Positions 1 to 7,826 of a DNA stretch of 64,000 bases are shown here, piece by piece. The notes below the pieces were generated by a model that made no database searches, was not told the origin of the DNA, and worked only from the letters and a program-made list of their open reading frames with translations. Made by a program: the position numbers and the translations under genes. The stretch spans positions 54,542 through 118,541 of the forward strand of contig NZ_MJGN01000045.1 in NCBI RefSeq assembly GCF_001865065.1. Direction: 5' to 3'. The stretch's first letter is position 1; each line of letters starts with the position of its first letter. The DNA is from Curtobacterium sp. MCBA15_008. Its GTDB lineage: Bacteria > Actinomycetota > Actinomycetes > Actinomycetales > Microbacteriaceae.

Positions 1-626
1 GGACGAGGTATTGGTCGTCGGGGCGTGCCTCGTGGCCCGCAGCGGCGGCGAGGGCAGCCCACTCATGGATGAGGGGCAGAGTGCGGGGTCGGCTGCCGCC
101 AGTGACCGTCACGGTGACGGTGTCGGCGTCGATGTGAAGGTCTCTGACTCGGACGGCAACGGCTTCGCTGGTGCGAAGTCCCGCGCCGCCGATGAGGGCG
201 AGGAGCAGCATCGTGTTGTCGCGTCGGTGCTCGGGGCGTGAGCGTGCCCAGGAACGGATATTCGCGAGTTCTCGGCTGGTGTATGCGGCGGGGTTCGGCA
301 TTCCGCGTTGGGGGTACTGCCCGATGTGTTTCCCGGATGCTGCGAGCGCGAGTTGGTTGAGCTGGGAGGTCCTTGTCAGACGAGTGCCAGGTGCGGAGGA
401 GTGCTCCAGCACGTATTTCCGGATGGAGTTGTACGTGAAGATGTCGCTGGCCACGATGGGGGCTTTGAGGGTCCGGACTGCCCAGACGGCGAAGTGCGTG
501 GCGACGCTGGTGAGCCGGCGGGCGAGGTGGTCGTTGTTCGGCTGGTAGTTGACGACCACCTCGAGCAGGAGCGCACGAATTGCTGCCCAGGTCGCGGCGT
601 TGATGCCGTGGGGTCGTTGCCGCATC
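1..626 (-). CDS. Tyrosine-recombinase-family protein, C-terminus off the left edge
   Basis: Open from an ATG at 626 to the window edge (208 residues visible). A clear AGGAGG lies 6 bases before the ATG. The N-terminal ~110 residues look like a helical core-binding domain. Residues 143-165 (LALIGGAGLRTSEAVAVRV) match recombinase box I, with the catalytic Arg at position 151. The later His/Arg/Tyr motifs lie outside the window, so catalytic competence cannot be judged. It aligns along its length with the protein at 4603-5475, so the two are paralogs. What it recombines, or whether it has another role, is unknown. Confidence 0.7.
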
Positions 627-1020
627 AGCGCCTCCTGCACTACCCGCGTGGTGTGGTCCTTTCTAGGAACAGAGTGTGCTATAACCCGGTCGAATTCGGA
701 AGGGGCGGCGTGCTCGTCGGTTGTGGTCGCGCCGGGGTTCATGGAGGAGGTGTTCACGTGACGGCCTATGCGCGGAGGGGCGGCCGAGCTGGGATCTGGA
801 GTGTGAGATCGAACGATTCTGGGTGCTCGCGCTGGCGTCTGCGTCCGGGAAAGTCCCGATCAGCGAGCGTTTCGGTCATCAACCCGATTCGCGGAGAATG
901 GCGGCAGCTTCAGTTGCACCTCGGGCGTGTCGCGACCCCGGCGGGGCTGCGAGGGACAATTCGACCCGTCGACTTCTCTCGTGACGGGCTGCCCAGTTGA
1001 GTTCGGCGCGGCCGTAACCA
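627..1020. other. Intergenic, about 390 bases, no convincing gene
   Basis: Holds the leader of the minus-strand recombinase-like gene and the downstream end of the minus-strand membrane-protein gene. A plus-strand open stretch around 790-984 encodes residues faintly like the start of some transposases (ERFWVLALAS), but it has no start signal or continuing similarity. No tRNA or strong hairpin seen. Confidence 0.4.
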
Positions 1021-1755
1021 TCAGGAGGCGTCGGTCGTCTGCTGCGCCGCGCGCTGTTGCTCGGTTGCCGCTGTGCTGGTCGAGCTCCTGTGTGAGTCGG
1101 GCGTCGCCATGACGTCGTGAACTTGTTCAGCGAGGTGAGGGGAGTGAGCGATGCGCTTCGCGCGCTTTGTTGCCTTGCTGCGCTGGCGTATGCGCTTCAG
1201 CCGCCGCCACGAATAGTGCATCCCCGGTCCCGTGTACTGGTCGCGGATCCCGGATTTGATGCGGAGGTCCCGCGTCAGGAGCCGCCTTCGCGCCGTGAGC
1301 AACCCGTAGATCAAGCAGAAGAAGGCCCCTGCCCAGAGGATGGTTGCGGCGATCAGCACCCCATCTGTCCGGTCAGCAGTGGACGGTGCGATGAGAAGGA
1401 GGTACCCGAGGTAGCTGAGCCCTGAGCCGTACAACCAGGCGACGACGGCGAAGGCCATGCTTCCCGGCCGGCGCCGTGTTCGCCGGGCGTAGTCGGCGAG
1501 GACTAGTCGCGCCTCGTCGTCAACGGCGGCGACAAGTCTCCGGTGTTCGATGCGGGCGGATGGTGAGGCGCTGGGGCCGTGGTTGGGTCCAAGCGTTCTG
1601 AGCGCTTCGGCAGTGCGCTGCAGGTCGTTGAAGCGTTCGAGAAGCTTCCGCGCGGCGCGGACCGAGAAGGCGCGGCCAATCGGTTCGACGAGTCCGACCG
1701 CTGCCGCTGCAGCGCTGAGCCAGGGCAGCACCGCTTCCGGCACTGCTTCGGTCAC
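1021..1755 (-). CDS. Two-TM membrane protein downstream of ImmA/IrrE peptidase
   Basis: 244 residues from a GTG at 1755; the frame is open further upstream but overlaps the ImmA gene and has non-coding composition there. Residues ~95-165 hold two hydrophobic segments (FAVVAWLYGSGLSYLGYLLL and a second ending FFCLIYGLL) separated by a short loop, then an Arg-rich basic tail, suggesting a membrane protein with cytoplasmic ends. The start overlaps the 3' end of the peptidase gene, so it is probably translationally coupled to it. Family not recognised. It may be the membrane effector or target of the upstream regulator/peptidase pair; that is inference from context. Confidence 0.6.
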   Translation of the reverse strand: MTEAVPEAVLPWLSAAAAAVGLVEPIGRAFSVRAARKLLERFNDLQRTAEALRTLGPNHGPSASPSARIEHRRLVAAVDDEARLVLADYARRTRRRPGSMAFAVVAWLYGSGLSYLGYLLLIAPSTADRTDGVLIAATILWAGAFFCLIYGLLTARRRLLTRDLRIKSGIRDQYTGPGMHYSWRRLKRIRQRSKATKRAKRIAHSPHLAEQVHDVMATPDSHRSSTSTAATEQQRAAQQTTDAS

Positions 1756-1807
1756 CAAGGACGGCTCACCGTCAGAAGTGAAGTCGCCCGGTTCCCGTGA
1801 GTCCGTT

Positions 1808-2851
1808 TCAGCATGCTTCGTGTTCGGTCCGGCCGGCGGCAGTGTCCGCGGCCGAGAGCTCGAGGGTGCAGTGCGGGCAGATCGGTGTTGCTCGACGTTC
1901 GCATCCGCACGCTCCGCAGCGTGGGCAGCGGTTGCCGCCACAGGGGTCGTGCCGGTTCTGCGGCGTTGCGGTGAACGTTGCGCCGCACGCTTCGTTGCTG
2001 CATTCGACGAGCTCTTCGTCCCACTGTTGAGATCCGAACCGGTACGTCGGGGTGATGACGCTGAAGAAGTGGAATCCGTCGCGGTCAGCAGCCAGCTCGA
2101 TGCTGAGGTCGCTGCGGGTCCTGCCAGTGCTGTACTGCAGCCCTGATTCGGTGCGTCCGTGACTAACCCGACCAACTTCGACGGCAGCAGAGAGGCGTGC
2201 AAGGTCGGGTTGGTGCGAGCCTCGGGGCGGCGCGAAGAGATTCGAATCGTTTGCTATCGCCGCGGTGACGTCGCCGCGATAGTCGGTGACCACCAGGAGC
2301 GTCGGAGTGGTCGCGAGCGCGACGGCTCGACGGATGATCGCGTGGCGCGATGCAGCGGTTCGGTTGTGCAGTTCCGTGAGCAGCGCGGCGGAGATCGTGC
2401 CGGTGAACACGTCGTCGATCACTGTGTCGGGGATCAGGACGCGAGACGCGAAGGCGTTCGAAATGGTCTCCTCGAGTCGGCGTCGTGTGAAGTCCGGCAG
2501 CGTTCCGAGGACGTCCAACGCCCAGGTGGTGTCGTTTTTCTGCAGGTGGTGGCCGTATTCGTGGAGCGCTGTGAACGCATCCCTGGCGCGGGACCGTGAT
2601 TGGCTGACTTCGATGGTTGGCGGGTCCCATCGGTACCGGCCGGCGTACTCGCAAGCAGTCTCGATGCGGCGGGCGCCGTAACGGAGGTCGATGTGCCGGC
2701 ATCGTCCGAGGACGCCGATCGCGTCGTTTGCGAGATCCGCGAGGGCGGCGTCGTCGTGGTTCGCGGCAATGCCGAGGAGGTACGTGACGGCCCGGTCGGT
2801 GTGCTCCGGGCGGAGCCAGTCCTGCGGGTTCGGCAGCATCGTCAGCGTCAT
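1808..2851 (-). CDS. ImmA/IrrE-family metallopeptidase with zinc-ribbon tail
   Basis: 347 residues from ATG 2851, one base after the stop of the upstream gene. Residues 97-101 are HEYGH, the zinc-binding HExxH of the ImmA/IrrE (COG2856) family, and the downstream EETISNAFASRVLIP supplies the usual third ligand Glu. The C-terminal ~50 residues carry eight Cys in CxxxxC and CxxC-type pairs (CPRCGACGC, CPHC), a zinc ribbon that is not part of the standard ImmA domain. ImmA proteins cleave a partner repressor in phage or ICE control and in the IrrE/DdrO DNA-damage response. The adjacent upstream protein with an HTH-like segment is the obvious candidate substrate. Confidence 0.85.
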   Translation of the reverse strand: MTLTMLPNPQDWLRPEHTDRAVTYLLGIAANHDDAALADLANDAIGVLGRCRHIDLRYGARRIETACEYAGRYRWDPPTIEVSQSRSRARDAFTALHEYGHHLQKNDTTWALDVLGTLPDFTRRRLEETISNAFASRVLIPDTVIDDVFTGTISAALLTELHNRTAASRHAIIRRAVALATTPTLLVVTDYRGDVTAAIANDSNLFAPPRGSHQPDLARLSAAVEVGRVSHGRTESGLQYSTGRTRSDLSIELAADRDGFHFFSVITPTYRFGSQQWDEELVECSNEACGATFTATPQNRHDPCGGNRCPRCGACGCERRATPICPHCTLELSAADTAAGRTEHEAC

Positions 2852-2852
2852 G

Positions 2853-3722
2853 TCAGTCCTGGAGCAGCAGCGCGATAGCGTCGCGAATAGCGGAGCGACG
2901 TTGTTCCGCGACGCTCGGCGTGCGGGCGGCGAGAGCGAAGCTGCTTCGGACGAGATCCCGCGCAGCCCGCTCCCCGCTACTGGTGTGCTCAGCAACCTGC
3001 AGGACGCCGTCTTTCACTCTCGGATCTGCGAGTGAGGTGGTAATCCAGTCGTTGGGCACGGAGAGCGCATGCTCGACGGTGCCAGCGAACGCGTCGGTGA
3101 CGATGCGGGCTTGCTCGGCTGTGAGCGTGAGCTCGTTGGTCCACAGCGCCAGGGCGGTCGCGGTCGGCAGGCCGGTGCGTTCGGCGAACAGGCGCGGAGT
3201 GACCCTGGCAGCAGTCAGTGCTTCCGTGTCGACGACGGCGTCGCCGTCCGCCTCGGATGGCCACTCGATGTTGCACAGCCGCGCGAACGTGTTCACCAGC
3301 TCGCGAAGGGTTGTCGTGTCGTTGCCAGCGCCGGCGTCGTAGCGTGTCACCTTCTCTCCGCGATGTCCCCGTCGGAGGGCGGTGACGTCGTCGGCCGTTG
3401 CCACGTCGCCGATGTAGCGATGGAGCAGGAACGATCCGAGACCGGTCTCCAGCCGGTGCCAGATGACCAGTGGTGTGCCGAGGCGCTCTGCGTTGGTGAT
3501 CGCTTCGCCGTCGCTTGCTGCTGCCGGATCGAATGTGACCGGCATTGCGAGGACGTAGGTGCTGCGAACTGCGGTGAGCAGTGCCGCAACCGGTGCTGCA
3601 CCGTCCCAGGAGAGAAGCCAAAGCTGTCCGGGTGCGGGGTCGGTGTCCGGTGTGGTAGTCCACCGTTTCGCAGCGTCCGCGCGGAGCGCGTCCGGCGCAC
3701 TGGTGAGTGAGAGGGAGGGCAT
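2853..3722 (-). CDS. Probable HTH-type partner of the ImmA/IrrE peptidase
   Basis: 289 residues. ATG 3722 is chosen because third-position GC rises sharply there and GGAA lies 5 bases upstream; a GTG at 3785 would add 21 residues. The first ~150 residues are unrecognised. Around residues 175-220 (the stretch containing LFAERTGLPTATALALW, then LTAEQARIVTDAF) there is an XRE-like helix-turn-helix pattern. Directly followed by the ImmA gene with 1 base between stop and start, as in repressor/ImmA pairs. Likely a regulator inactivated by cleavage; the HTH call is by eye and moderate. Confidence 0.6.
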   Translation of the reverse strand: MPSLSLTSAPDALRADAAKRWTTTPDTDPAPGQLWLLSWDGAAPVAALLTAVRSTYVLAMPVTFDPAAASDGEAITNAERLGTPLVIWHRLETGLGSFLLHRYIGDVATADDVTALRRGHRGEKVTRYDAGAGNDTTTLRELVNTFARLCNIEWPSEADGDAVVDTEALTAARVTPRLFAERTGLPTATALALWTNELTLTAEQARIVTDAFAGTVEHALSVPNDWITTSLADPRVKDGVLQVAEHTSSGERAARDLVRSSFALAARTPSVAEQRRSAIRDAIALLLQD

Positions 3723-3809
3723 CAGGGTTCCGGTTTCTTGGCGAGCAAAGTCTGCCAGCTTAGATGATCGCTCAGGACTGAGCACAAGTCCTATGCGCGC
3801 ATACCGCCG

Positions 3810-4160
3810 TTACCGGTAGGCGAGCCCGTCCCAGAACTCCTGCAGTGCCCGTGCGGGGTCTGTAGGGAGCGGGCCCTTGTATTGGTGGTACGGCGTTACG
3901 GTCATGTCGTCGCGCCAGAGTGTGTGCTGGTGTCGCTCGTCGAACACTCCTGGCCTGTTGAGCCCGCAGGAAGGTTCCGCTGCCGACCGCAAGGTGTACG
4001 GCGGTTCGTGCGCGCCTGAAGCGGAACGGCCCACGACCTTGACCAACTGCGGGCCTGGTTGAACGACCGCACATGGGCGGATCGAATTGGGGTGTGCGTC
4101 TCCGCCGATGATGCGACCGGGGTCGGCGTGGTAGATGTCGGCGAACTGCGGGTCGTGCAT
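3810..4160 (-). CDS. Small protein of unknown function
   Basis: 116 residues from ATG 4160, which overlaps the preceding ORF's stop as TGATG. No recognised domain, signal peptide or TM segment. The C-terminal part (YHQYKGPLPTDPARALQEFWDGLAYR) is Pro/aromatic-rich. Third-position GC and position in the same-strand run support it as real. It ends ~88 bases before the HTH-partner gene and may be its operon mate. No function assigned. Confidence 0.5.
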   Translation of the reverse strand: MHDPQFADIYHADPGRIIGGDAHPNSIRPCAVVQPGPQLVKVVGRSASGAHEPPYTLRSAAEPSCGLNRPGVFDERHQHTLWRDDMTVTPYHQYKGPLPTDPARALQEFWDGLAYR

Positions 4161-4539
4161 CAAAGAACCGTACCGTGAGCAAGGCTCAGTGCGATGTCAC
4201 TCGTTCGGGTTGCATTCCGATCCAGTTTGCGTCGATGACCGACTGGCTGACGTTGGCCGATGGCGTCCGGGTGATGCTGTTCCGTGGCACGCGCCGTTGT
4301 CCTGTACGGGAATGCAAGTGCGACGACGGAGGGTGGCTCGTCGTTCTGCGGGCTCCGGCGCGATCCCACCGTGGCAACGTGTTCGCTGACGATCCCGTGG
4401 CGCCAGACCTCTTCGTTGGTCTCCGGTTCAAGGTCGATCGTCGTGTTCAGCGAGCCCCGGCCATTGTCGGCGTGCTCGAGCCCGAGTTTGTGGCCCAAGC
4501 GTCAAGGAGCGCCCGTCCGCGTTCTTCCGGAGATGTCAT
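4160..4539 (-). pseudogene. Frame-disrupted small ORF
   Basis: An ATG at 4539 after AGGA begins a good-looking reading (MTSPEERGRALLDAW...) that stops after 30 codons. The next frame then looks coding (..LEPETNEEVWRHGIVSEHVATVG..) and can run to a stop at 4160 that overlaps the next start. The original frame also looks coding again near its end (SITRTPSANVSQSVIDANW..). This switching suggests one gene with compensating indels, or sequence errors. The longest intact reading is 4160-4498 from a TTG. Function unknown. Confidence 0.35.
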
Positions 4540-4602
4540 AAGCAACATCCTTTCCTGCACGAACAGGGGAGACTAGCTGGTATGTGACCCACAGACGCGG
4601 GG

Positions 4603-5475
4603 CTAATCATCAGCGGTGAAGGGCAGAATCCGATCAAGAGCTTCCGCGGACTGCAGTCCGGCGATTCGTAGGAGCCGTCTCAGAGGTGTGCCGGCGTTCA
4701 AATGATGAACAAGCCATGTCGCCCGCATCCGCCTGGTGACCAGCGGGATCTGCGGGGACGTGCGGGAAACAAAGTCGGTGATGAGGTTGATGTTGTCACC
4801 CCTTTGATGGGCGCGGAAGACCCACCCGGTCTCTCCTAGGACCTCCCGCCGTGTCCGCAGAAGATCCGTCCAGACCTCTCCGGTGATGGGGATGACCCGT
4901 TCGTTTTCGCCAGTGACATGCATCGTCGCTCGCTCCACATCGACGTCCTCCATGCGTTGCCGGATGATCTCCGCGCCCGTGAGCCCTGCGCCGAGTCCGA
5001 GTGCGAGCAGCGCCCCGGCGGAGCTGGTCAGCTCGTCGGTGCGCATCGACCTGCCCCACGCGCGTAGAAGGCTGATGTCGTTGTCGGAGTACGGCCGCGA
5101 TGCGTCAGCTTTCCCGAGCGCGCGGAAGCGCCCGGCGGCGTCGTCGCCGAGGAGCGCTTCGGAGACGCGTCGGAGTCGCGCTCTGATGGTGTTTCGGCTG
5201 GCGCGGTTGTAACTGGCGAGATGATTCTGCACGAACCGCTCAACGGTCCGGGGGCTGAGGGCGGCACCGTCTTCCAGAGGGATGTGGTTCACGTATGCGA
5301 AGTGCACCAGATGGGACACCGGCGTGAGGAGCTGCCGTTCGGTGTAGGTGACGTGCGGTTCAGCACGGTCGACGATATCGAGCACGTATGCCTTGATCGC
5401 ATCCCAGTCCTTTCTCGGGAGTTGTGGCCGGTAGGTCTGTGATGATTCGGGGCTCACGGGAAGGATTCCCTCCAT
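4603..5475 (-). CDS. Tyrosine-recombinase-fold protein with degenerate active site
   Basis: 290 residues from ATG 5475; upstream in-frame sequence is basic and non-coding in character. N-terminal helical domain to ~125, then a recombinase-like catalytic domain. In box I (residues 158-176) the sequence is GLGAGLTGAEI, with Thr166 where the catalytic Arg should be. The box II region reads TRRMRATWLVHHLNAGTPL and keeps one Arg, but the LGH motif and nucleophilic Tyr near the C-terminus are not recognisable (AGLQSAEALDRILPF). It should therefore not recombine DNA by the classical mechanism. It aligns with the protein at 1-626, which keeps the box I Arg. Possibly a DNA-binding or accessory factor of the same element. 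Confidence 0.7.
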   Translation of the reverse strand: MEGILPVSPESSQTYRPQLPRKDWDAIKAYVLDIVDRAEPHVTYTERQLLTPVSHLVHFAYVNHIPLEDGAALSPRTVERFVQNHLASYNRASRNTIRARLRRVSEALLGDDAAGRFRALGKADASRPYSDNDISLLRAWGRSMRTDELTSSAGALLALGLGAGLTGAEIIRQRMEDVDVERATMHVTGENERVIPITGEVWTDLLRTRREVLGETGWVFRAHQRGDNINLITDFVSRTSPQIPLVTRRMRATWLVHHLNAGTPLRRLLRIAGLQSAEALDRILPFTADD

Positions 5476-5710
5476 TGGTTGTGGTGGAACGGTGGTATCC
5501 GCCCAGGTTGGGCGAACTGCTCGCAAGGCTGGGTGGCGACGGAACCGTTGCGAGCGTTGACGGTGAAGCCGGCCGTTGCGCACGTGTGTGGGTTGGGCCA
5601 GGGGACGTCCGGGCCGGTAGCGGATTCTGGCCACACTGTATGTACGTAGTAATGAACAATTGCGTGTCGGCCGGCACCAGAGCCACCTCAAGCGCTCGAC
5701 ATGTTGCCGC

Positions 5711-5995
5711 TCACCCCTCTCGACCGGGGTGCATTTGGCGCTGCTTCTCGAAGAGCGCATCCCGCAATGCAGCAAACTCTGAAGGCGCCGTCGCCATCCG
5801 GGCGTCGGCCTGAGGTGCCGCGAGGTCGTTCGACGTCGACGGCAGGTTGAAGCCCATAGGCGTGAGCGCAACCTTCGGTGAGTCCGTATTCCGGCGCTTC
5901 GGCGTCCGGCCAGCGGAGGGTTCTTCGAGACCTCTTTGGGCGAGGGCGTCGATGCTCTCAGTGGTTAACGACCCATCGCCGCCGCTCACTAGCAA
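5711..5995 (-). CDS. Small hypothetical protein
   Basis: 94 residues; start is TTG 5995 or the nearby GTG 5989, overlapping the stop of the upstream ORF. Ser/Pro/Thr-rich body and a charged C-terminus (EFAALRDALFEKQRQMHPG), suggesting a disordered protein with one terminal helix. Strong third-position GC on this strand supports coding. No domain recognised. The bases between 5476 and 5710 hold no gene that I can support. Confidence 0.4.
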   Translation of the reverse strand: MLVSGGDGSLTTESIDALAQRGLEEPSAGRTPKRRNTDSPKVALTPMGFNLPSTSNDLAAPQADARMATAPSEFAALRDALFEKQRQMHPGREG

Positions 5996-6252
5996 CTGCT
6001 CGGGCGGGTGCCCCGCCGGGATGAGTCGGTGGAGCTGCCCTGAGCCGAGAGCAGTCCTGCGGGAAGGGCGGTGCTATCCGGGCCGAGCGCGCGGTGCTCA
6101 TATGGCGTCGAGGCCGGGAGTGCGCTGGTGGCGCGCCGCATGTATCTGCCTTCGGCGGTCCGATCACGCATGCCGGGTCGCCGTCCGGGCTTCGCTTCGT
6201 CCCCTCGCTTCGTCTTGAGCGTCTCGGCGTCGCCGTGCACCTCCGAGTACAT
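5989..6252 (-). CDS. Small hypothetical protein, start uncertain
   Basis: 87 residues from ATG 6252; the same frame is open and high in GC3 up to about 6450, so the true start may lie further upstream. The sequence is hydrophilic, rich in Arg, Ser, Thr and Pro, without recognisable motifs or TM segments. The stop overlaps the next start, which suggests a two-gene unit with 5711-5995. Antisense reading of an unrelated plus-strand frame cannot be excluded. Confidence 0.35.
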   Translation of the reverse strand: MYSEVHGDAETLKTKRGDEAKPGRRPGMRDRTAEGRYMRRATSALPASTPYEHRALGPDSTALPAGLLSAQGSSTDSSRRGTRPSSC

Positions 6253-6471
6253 GGCCGTCCAGCTGTCACTCCCGAACGCAGGGACGGCCTGCCTGGAACT
6301 CGTCGGATTGGAGGGCTGGTGTGAGCGGACGGCTCGTCCGCGGAAGTCCTTGTCCCGGGCCCGCTTGGTGGGCGTGGACGTGTCGGCCGGTCGCGTCCCA
6401 GTCTCGTTTCGGGAGCTGCGGACGGTACGGACGCGACACGCCGCTGATGCTGGCGTCCGAGTGGGGAAGGA

Positions 6472-6520
6472 TTGTCGAACGTCACTGGAGCCACCTAGCA
6501 TTCGAACACACATTCGAATG
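6472..6520 (+). promoter_or_regulatory. LexA/SOS box overlapping a promoter
   Basis: TCGAAC-ACAC-ATTCGA at 6502-6517 lies inside a longer perfect dyad (8-base arms, 6-base centre, 6499-6520). It matches the actinobacterial SOS box TCGAAC-N4-GTTCGA with one mismatch. TTGTCG (6472-6477) and TAGCAT (6496-6501), 18 bases apart, make a plausible sigma-70-type promoter whose -10 the box overlaps. The gene starts at 6533 after AGGAGG. Confidence 0.7.
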
Positions 6521-6532
6521 AGGAGGTACTTG

Positions 6533-6796
6533 ATGCGCGCTACAACACTTGAGCCCGCGACAGTCTGGTGGGGCGGCGGCGTGCCGGAACGCGTTGTGTG
6601 GCGCGGTAGCCGGTGGCGGGTCAGTGACCAGCCGACACGGCTGACGGCAACCGCGGAGTTCCTGCCCTCCGCCATGACCCATGCGCCCGAGCAGACCATT
6701 GGATGGCGATTCCAGATCACCGCTGGAACGGAGTCCGTCGTCGTCGACATAGTCCCCGACGCCGGGCAGTGGGCGGTGGCGCGGACCTGGTCGTGA
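6533..6796 (+). CDS. Small SOS-controlled protein, possibly DUF6504-like
   Basis: 87 residues; ATG 6533 follows GAGGAGG at good spacing. The sequence looks like a compact beta-rich domain (VWWGGGVPERVVWRGSRWRV near the N-terminus, then WRFQITAG and VVVDIVPDAGQWAVART). This resembles the small DUF6504 domain often found beside, or fused to, Y-family translesion polymerases in actinobacteria; I am not certain of the family. No polymerase gene is in the window. The LexA-box promoter immediately upstream argues for a role in the DNA-damage response. Confidence 0.6.
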   Translation: MRATTLEPATVWWGGGVPERVVWRGSRWRVSDQPTRLTATAEFLPSAMTHAPEQTIGWRFQITAGTESVVVDIVPDAGQWAVARTWS

Positions 6797-6840
6797 TCTG
6801 GCGACAGCATTAGAACCTCCGCGCCCTCTACGCTGAACGT

Positions 6841-7134
6841 ATGGGTCGACCGATGCGTGCGCTGCCAGTGGAGCTCGCTGACGCACCGTGGCCGAGTGTT
6901 CCGTCCCGTGACCCGTTCGGCGAAGTCGCCCGCCAGTTTGTCCTCAATCTCCGTGACGCGATGGCGGGACGCAGTCTCCGCGCGGTCGCCGCTGATGCCG
7001 GCATCGGCCATGTCACTCTCCAGCGGGTTCTTGCGGGTCAGGCGTGGCCGGATCTGCAGACAATTGCCCGGCTTGAGGCGGGACTTGACGCGGAGCTGTG
7101 GCCACGTCGTCCGGCCTCCGGAACTCGCGGTTGA
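6841..7134 (+). CDS. Small XRE-type helix-turn-helix protein
   Basis: 97 residues from ATG 6841. No Shine-Dalgarno; a -10-like TACGCT just upstream suggests a leaderless mRNA. Residues ~45-85 (SLRAVAADAGIGHVTLQRVL, then PDLQTIARLEAGL) are a XRE/Cro helix-turn-helix. Nothing else in the protein is recognisable. Its 3' end overlaps the convergent gene 7013-7606 by 122 bases. Likely a local repressor; target unknown. Confidence 0.65.
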   Translation: MGRPMRALPVELADAPWPSVPSRDPFGEVARQFVLNLRDAMAGRSLRAVAADAGIGHVTLQRVLAGQAWPDLQTIARLEAGLDAELWPRRPASGTRG

Positions 7135-7606
7135 ACTCCTCAGCGCGGGCGAAGAACTCTGCCCAGTTGGCGGGATCTCGACGTGCCGGCGCTGGCGGAT
7201 ACCAGGAGCCATCGGTCACCGCCGCGAGGAGCTGCATCGAGGTCCACCTGTCGGGATCGTCTTCACCGCGGTCGGGCGGTGCGGGACGGGTGTCGATGCC
7301 GCTTTGTTCGTCGAACGCGTTCCGATCTGCGACGTAACTCAGCACGAGGCGACGGAGGGTTCGCTCCTGCACTGCGTCCATGCCACTGGATGTGACCACG
7401 ACTTCTCGCGTGACGAGGTCCAATCGGGCGCCAGCCTCCGCACCCTCCGATGATGCGAAGATGCTGACGCTGGACCCGCCCTTGCGCTCGACGGCAGACA
7501 CGTGCACGCCGTCCGGAGGGAGCAGGGACGTCGGCCACCCCAGGCGCGGCAATTCGACGTCCGCGACGAGACTCAGGAAGTCTGCGAGCGAATCCGGAGT
7601 GGTCAT
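7013..7606 (-). CDS. Hypothetical protein
   Basis: 197 residues from ATG 7606; the open frame continues upstream but turns basic and non-coding. The first ~110 residues look like a small globular alpha/beta domain, followed by a conserved-looking stretch (WTSMQLLAAVTDGSWYPP, then WAEFFARAEEFNREFRR). The last ~35 residues are Pro/Ala/Gln-rich and lie over the 3' end of the convergent XRE gene. No family recognised. Confidence 0.55.
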   Translation of the reverse strand: MTTPDSLADFLSLVADVELPRLGWPTSLLPPDGVHVSAVERKGGSSVSIFASSEGAEAGARLDLVTREVVVTSSGMDAVQERTLRRLVLSYVADRNAFDEQSGIDTRPAPPDRGEDDPDRWTSMQLLAAVTDGSWYPPAPARRDPANWAEFFARAEEFNREFRRPDDVATAPRQVPPQAGQLSADPATPDPQEPAGE

Positions 7607-7826
7607 AAATATGAACGGTAGACCCAGTGGGACGCCCCTGTCCAGTCTCCAAGAACGGCGAAGCCGCACGCGCTTGCGGTCGCACACAGGCAAGCTTCGA
7701 CCGGCGGGACGAGCTCGTTGCGTTGCCGCTGAGCCAGTCGTGGCCAACGGCGTCGCAACCATGCTCAAAAGCGATGCAATGCGTAGGGGCTGCCGGGGTC
7801 TTGCTAAGCCGTGCAAGTATCGAGCC

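Noticed and set aside
721..984. Plus-strand reading with a transposase-like start (ERFWVLALAS)
   Set aside because: Similarity covers only a few residues, no ribosome site, no further transposase motifs or terminal repeats.
5958..6494. 178-codon minus-strand ORF, Pro/Arg/Thr-rich
   Set aside because: Conflicts with the better-scoring frame at 5989-6252 and has shadow-type composition.
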